Below are positions 61,192 to 64,000 of a stretch of DNA of 64,000 nt, in pieces. The notes beneath the pieces are model-generated. The model had not been told where the DNA came from. It was given only the letters and a program-made list of their open reading frames with translations, and ran no database searches. Position numbers and translations under genes: made by a program. This DNA is from Nocardia huaxiensis (GTDB lineage: Bacteria; Actinomycetota; Actinomycetes; Mycobacteriales; Mycobacteriaceae), in NCBI RefSeq assembly GCF_013744875.1, contig NZ_CP059399.1:8275911-8339910 (forward strand), in the 5' to 3' direction. The stretch's first letter is position 1. Each line of letters opens with the position of its first letter.

Positions 61192-61255
61192 TGTTCGTGT
61201 GCGACCACAAAGGGGTTGGGGCCCGCGAGCCCGACCATCTCGCGGATGACCACCC

Positions 61256-61525
61256 TCAAGCGCAGCGCGGATCCGGCGCCTTGTCGACGGTGACAGGAAG
61301 ACCGCGCACCGCGTCGGCGTAATCGACCACCGCCTGCACCGAATCGACGCCCATTGCCCAGGACGTCAGGATGACGTCACATAATGTCGCACCGCCCTGC
61401 ATCACTCGCGCTGCGACTTCGTCACCGATGACCGAACCCAATGCCGCTGTGGCGCTCAAACCCTGCGCCGTCACCAACTCTGTAATAGAGCCGATTTGGT
61501 CCACGAGAACCTTCCCTTGCCTCAT
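61256..61525 (-). CDS. Small hypothetical protein
   Basis: An 89-residue protein, MRQGKVLVDQIGSITELVTA; GLSATAALGSVIGDEVAARV; SVQAVVDYADAVRGLPVTVD. It is mostly helical with Ala/Gly-rich hydrophobic stretches but no clear transmembrane helix. There is no good ribosome binding site at ATG 61525, and the frame is open to 61618. Not recognised; the coding status is moderately uncertain. It lies between two HTH regulator genes. Confidence 0.35.
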   Translation of the reverse strand: MRQGKVLVDQIGSITELVTAQGLSATAALGSVIGDEVAARVMQGGATLCDVILTSWAMGVDSVQAVVDYADAVRGLPVTVDKAPDPRCA

Positions 61526-61768
61526 TGCTCTGCCGAGCCCGCCCCAGGCGCAGAACCCTGTCTGCGTACCAGAATCAGGGCTAGTTATATCCCATGGCGG
61601 CGACTTGTCGGCCCCCAAAGACAGTCCCCCACAGCGGTATTCGGCACAACGTTCGAGTAGCGGGGAAGTTGGTCAAGTAACCGAGAATTCGCGGTATCGA
61701 ATTGCTTGGCGCAGAACGCACATCGAGCCATTCGATGCAGGATACACAGCGGCCCTGGGCAACTCGGC

Positions 61769-61987
61769 TCAACTGTCACACCCATCCGAATCGGGGAGCA
61801 GACCGAGCACATCGCAGCGCAATGCCGCCGCGATCAGCACCAACTCCACCACCGTGAACGACCCCGATGCCGCCAATCGATCGGCGAGCACCCCCTCGAG
61901 AATTCCGGCCATCCCCGCCAACTCCGCGACCCCCACCCCCGCATCGACCATCGCCCGCCGCACACGATTGCCGACGCACTCATCCAT
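61769..61987 (-). CDS. Small HTH regulator, paralogue of 60518
   Basis: A 72-residue protein. VRRAMVDAGVGVAELAGMAG and SFTVVELVLIAAALRCDVLG then LLP parallel the HTH gene at 60518 (VQRVMSGAGVDVADLVERTG; SFTIAELVTVARALDCPVDA then LLP). ATG 61987 is chosen to match that paralogue; the frame is open to 62053. It is divergent from the XRE gene at 62193. It was probably duplicated with the cassette regulators. The 205-bp gap to 62193 is AT-richer and likely carries promoters for both. Confidence 0.6.
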   Translation of the reverse strand: MDECVGNRVRRAMVDAGVGVAELAGMAGILEGVLADRLAASGSFTVVELVLIAAALRCDVLGLLPDSDGCDS

Positions 61988-62192
61988 CCAGCCCACAAGA
62001 CCGCCTTCCACCCCGGGCATCCCAGTGTCGCGACTCTCCGACACGCAGGTCACAGCACCGAAGCAGTCACGATTCGAACATGTGTTCTATTATCCAAGAG
62101 CGAGAGATGACAGTTCAACGATCGGCGCCCACACAATCCGTGGGCGAACGTGAACAGAGCAGATAACGATGTAAATCGGAAGGTGAGATCCG

Positions 62193-62909
62193 TTGGTCAA
62201 CAACAGGTTCGGCGAATACCTGCGGCAACGGCGGCGGGATGCCGGTCTCACCCGGAAACAACTCGCCGAACAGGCCAATGTCTCGGCCTCACTCATCGAG
62301 AAGATCGAACTCGGCACCCGGTCCACCACCGCGCACACCATGCTGGCACTACTCGACCGGCTCGATGTGCCGCCGCTGTATCGAAGACACATTCTCGGCA
62401 CCACGCTGCCCAGCGTCTACGACGCGGCCGAACACGCGAAACCGAGTTCCGCGGATCTCGCCGATCTCGCCAGCCTGCCGCACCCGGCCGGCTTCTATCG
62501 AATGCCGACATACGGCATCGTCGCGGTCAATGCCGCCTATCGGCGCGCATTCCCCGGCGCGGAAGCGGGTGTGAACTTCGTCGAATGGATGTTCCTCGAC
62601 CCCAATGCCCGCACCGTCTTCGTCGAATGGCGGTCCGAAGCCCATCGGATTGTGCGCAGTCTGCGCCTGCTCACCCTCACCAGCACATTCGATGACGATC
62701 TCGCACGCATCATCGAGAACTGCAGTGGCGCAATGGAATGGAACGAAATATGGAATGACATCCTGCAGCCCGAACCCGCGCGCGAGGAATACCTCGACCT
62801 CCGTGATACGTCGACCGCGCTGGTCCGGCGAATGGGAATCCGGCTCTACAACCCGGAATTCCCGAGCCGCCCGTGGTGGCTGTTGCGACTCGTGCCGCTG
62901 CAGGAGTGA
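62193..62909 (+). CDS. XRE-family regulator with MmyB-like ligand-binding domain
   Basis: A 238-residue regulator. N-terminal HTH (FGEYLRQRRRDAGLTRKQLA, EQANVSASLIEKIELGTRS) and a C-terminal MmyB-like domain of about 150 residues with YGIVAVNAAYRRAFPGAEAG, NFVEWMFLDPNARTVFVEWR and LRDTSTALVRRMGIRLYNP. MmyB-domain regulators are abundant in actinobacteria and are thought to bind small hydrophobic ligands. It starts at TTG 62193 with GGAAGGTGAG upstream. It may regulate the neighbouring cutC or the small HTH gene. Confidence 0.82.
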   Translation: MVNNRFGEYLRQRRRDAGLTRKQLAEQANVSASLIEKIELGTRSTTAHTMLALLDRLDVPPLYRRHILGTTLPSVYDAAEHAKPSSADLADLASLPHPAGFYRMPTYGIVAVNAAYRRAFPGAEAGVNFVEWMFLDPNARTVFVEWRSEAHRIVRSLRLLTLTSTFDDDLARIIENCSGAMEWNEIWNDILQPEPAREEYLDLRDTSTALVRRMGIRLYNPEFPSRPWWLLRLVPLQE

Positions 62910-62968
62910 CCACGAGTCCGCTAATACCGGGCAATCATCCGGAGCGGTTTTCGCCCATACTGCAAGGT

Positions 62969-63730
62969 ATGACGGATGCGCGGGCAGTGCGGGTGGAGAT
63001 CGCAGTCGAGTCGGCGGAGGGGGTGCGGATCGCGGCCGCCGCGGGGGCGACGCGGGTGGAATTGGGGTCGGGGCTGTCGGTGGGTGGGCTCACCCCGGGC
63101 GCCGGCCTGATCGAGGCGGCGCTCGAGGGCGCGGCGGATACCCAGGTGCATGTGCTGATCCGGCCGCGACCCGGGGACTTCCGGTATTCGGAGGACGAGG
63201 TCGCCGTCATGCGGCGGGATATCGCGCGGGCGCGGGCGCTCGGGGCGCACGGGGTCGTGGCCGGGGTGCTCGATGCGGAGGGGAATGTGGATCGGGACGC
63301 GAACGCGGCATTGATCGAGGCGGCGGACGGCATGGAGGTGACATTTCATCGGGCGTTCGATGTGTGCACGGACCCGTTCGCGGGATTCGACCGTGTGCGG
63401 GAACTGGGATTCACGCGATTGCTGACCTCGGGACGGCAGGTGTCGGTACTGGACGGGGCGGGGCTGATCGGGCAGCTGGTGAATCTGGCGGACGGGCGGA
63501 TCCAGGTGATGGCGTGCGGCGGGCTGCGGGCCGACAATGCGCGGCGGGTGCTGGAACTGACCGGCGTGCGGGATCTACATGCGGCGGTGCGGCTTCCGGT
63601 GCCGGGGCTGCCGGAGACCGAGTCGGAGGTGTCCTTCGCGGAGGTGGGCGCGCCCAGCGGGTTCGATCACTTCGAAACCGATGCGGCGGGGGTCGGCGCC
63701 CTGTGCGAGACCGTGCGGAATTGCCTGTGA
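62969..63730 (+). CDS. cutC: CutC family protein
   Basis: A 253-residue TIM-barrel protein of the CutC family, associated with copper handling; the biochemical activity is not firmly established. Conserved segments: RVEIAVESAEGVRIAAAAGA, VLIRPRPGDFRYSEDEV, MEVTFHRAFDVCTDPF, FTRLLTSGRQVSVLDGA and IQVMACGGLRADN. ATG 62969 is preceded by AAGG, and an open frame reaching 62873 overlaps the upstream gene. A terminator follows. It marks the return to ordinary chromosomal genes beyond the phage-like cassette. Confidence 0.88.
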   Translation: MTDARAVRVEIAVESAEGVRIAAAAGATRVELGSGLSVGGLTPGAGLIEAALEGAADTQVHVLIRPRPGDFRYSEDEVAVMRRDIARARALGAHGVVAGVLDAEGNVDRDANAALIEAADGMEVTFHRAFDVCTDPFAGFDRVRELGFTRLLTSGRQVSVLDGAGLIGQLVNLADGRIQVMACGGLRADNARRVLELTGVRDLHAAVRLPVPGLPETESEVSFAEVGAPSGFDHFETDAAGVGALCETVRNCL

Positions 63731-63745
63731 GCAACCGTGACTCGA

Positions 63746-63777
63746 ATGGGCGGCGGCGCACCTGCGCCGCCGCCCAT
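63746..63777 (+). terminator. Perfect hairpin after cutC
   Basis: ATGGGCGGCGGCGCA (63746-63760) pairs exactly with 63763-63777, ending 16 bp after the cutC stop. Confidence 0.8.
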
Positions 63778-64000
63778 GCTGTTTCCCCAGGTACTCACCG
63801 GTCAGGTTTGCTGGAAGCAAGATCGAGTTTGCTACGGACACCGCATACTTCGTAAAGCGAGATAGGACGCTTGACCAAAGCGTTGCTGGGGCATATCTTT
63901 TGGAGCACGATTTTGCTTCAAAGTGGTCCGGATCACATCTCAGATCCGTCACGGGACAGCATGCCGGCCCCCGCTGCCCCACTCTCGCAAGGAGATTCAG
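63778..64000. other. Noncoding stretch at window end
   Basis: I see no convincing gene. The last bases (GCAAGGAGATTCAG at 63987-64000) include a good ribosome binding sequence, so a plus-strand gene may start just beyond the window and this would be its promoter. Confidence 0.45.

Noticed and set aside
63575..63982. A 135-residue minus-strand open frame over the end of cutC and its terminator
   Set aside because: It crosses a perfect terminator hairpin, overlaps cutC antisense and has no domain or ribosome binding site.

Overview
The window is high-GC actinobacterial chromosome from a mycolic-acid bacterium, most likely Nocardia or a close relative. The evidence is a dnaK-grpE-dnaJ-hspR operon with HAIR operators, an iniB-iniA-iniC locus, an IniR-like ATPase regulator, a large Rv0338c-type Fe-S protein, and a phage lysis module with a LysB-type mycolyl esterase, an enzyme only useful against a mycolate envelope. 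In Mycobacterium tuberculosis the dnaK operon, iniBAC, iniR and Rv0338c also lie close together with the same relative orientations. Here the block is inverted and interrupted by other genes.

Layout. 0.06-0.9 kb: two small secreted proteins. 1.0-5.1 kb: hspR, dnaJ, grpE and dnaK on the minus strand. 5.3-10.6 kb: two DUF1707 membrane proteins, an HhH-GPD protein, an ECF-type sigma factor, a haloalkane-dehalogenase-like hydrolase and a MarR regulator, all on the minus strand. 10.7-14.3 kb, plus strand: a DHA2-family drug exporter divergent from the MarR gene, a zinc alcohol dehydrogenase and a secreted protein. 14.4-20.0 kb: iniC, iniA and iniB on the minus strand. 20.3-26.3 kb: a divergent operon encoding an Hsp70-like membrane protein, the IniR-like regulator and a second, reduced Hsp70-like membrane protein. 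26.4-31.1 kb: two paralogous secreted S1 serine proteases, an NRDE-domain protein and a secreted protein with a glycine-rich hydrophobic tail. 31.5-35.6 kb: the heterodisulfide-reductase-like Fe-S membrane protein and a family 2 glycosyltransferase.

36.0-61.1 kb is an accessory, phage-derived cassette and the most interesting part of the window. Read along the minus strand it holds a regulator, LysB, an HTH protein, a Cys-containing small protein, a 29-residue membrane peptide, two holin-like membrane proteins, a coupled small gene plus a 982-residue toxin-like protein and its probable immunity gene. These are followed by a siphophage tail module: tail terminator, tail tube, frameshifted assembly chaperones, a tape-measure-like protein, Dit-like and Gp37-like proteins, and an array of collagen-motif fibre proteins. 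LysA, a small basic protein and a second toxin (C-terminal EndoU ribonuclease domain) with its immunity gene end the cassette. I see no capsid, portal, protease, terminase, integrase or replication gene, and chromosomal-looking genes flank both sides. The best reading is a headless, non-contractile phage-tail-like particle (tailocin-like) locus carrying two polymorphic toxins that share an N-terminal domain and could be its cargo. A degenerate prophage is the main alternative.

60.5-63.7 kb: several small HTH regulators, including a divergent pair with shared operator-like repeats that could control the cassette, then an MmyB-type XRE regulator and cutC.
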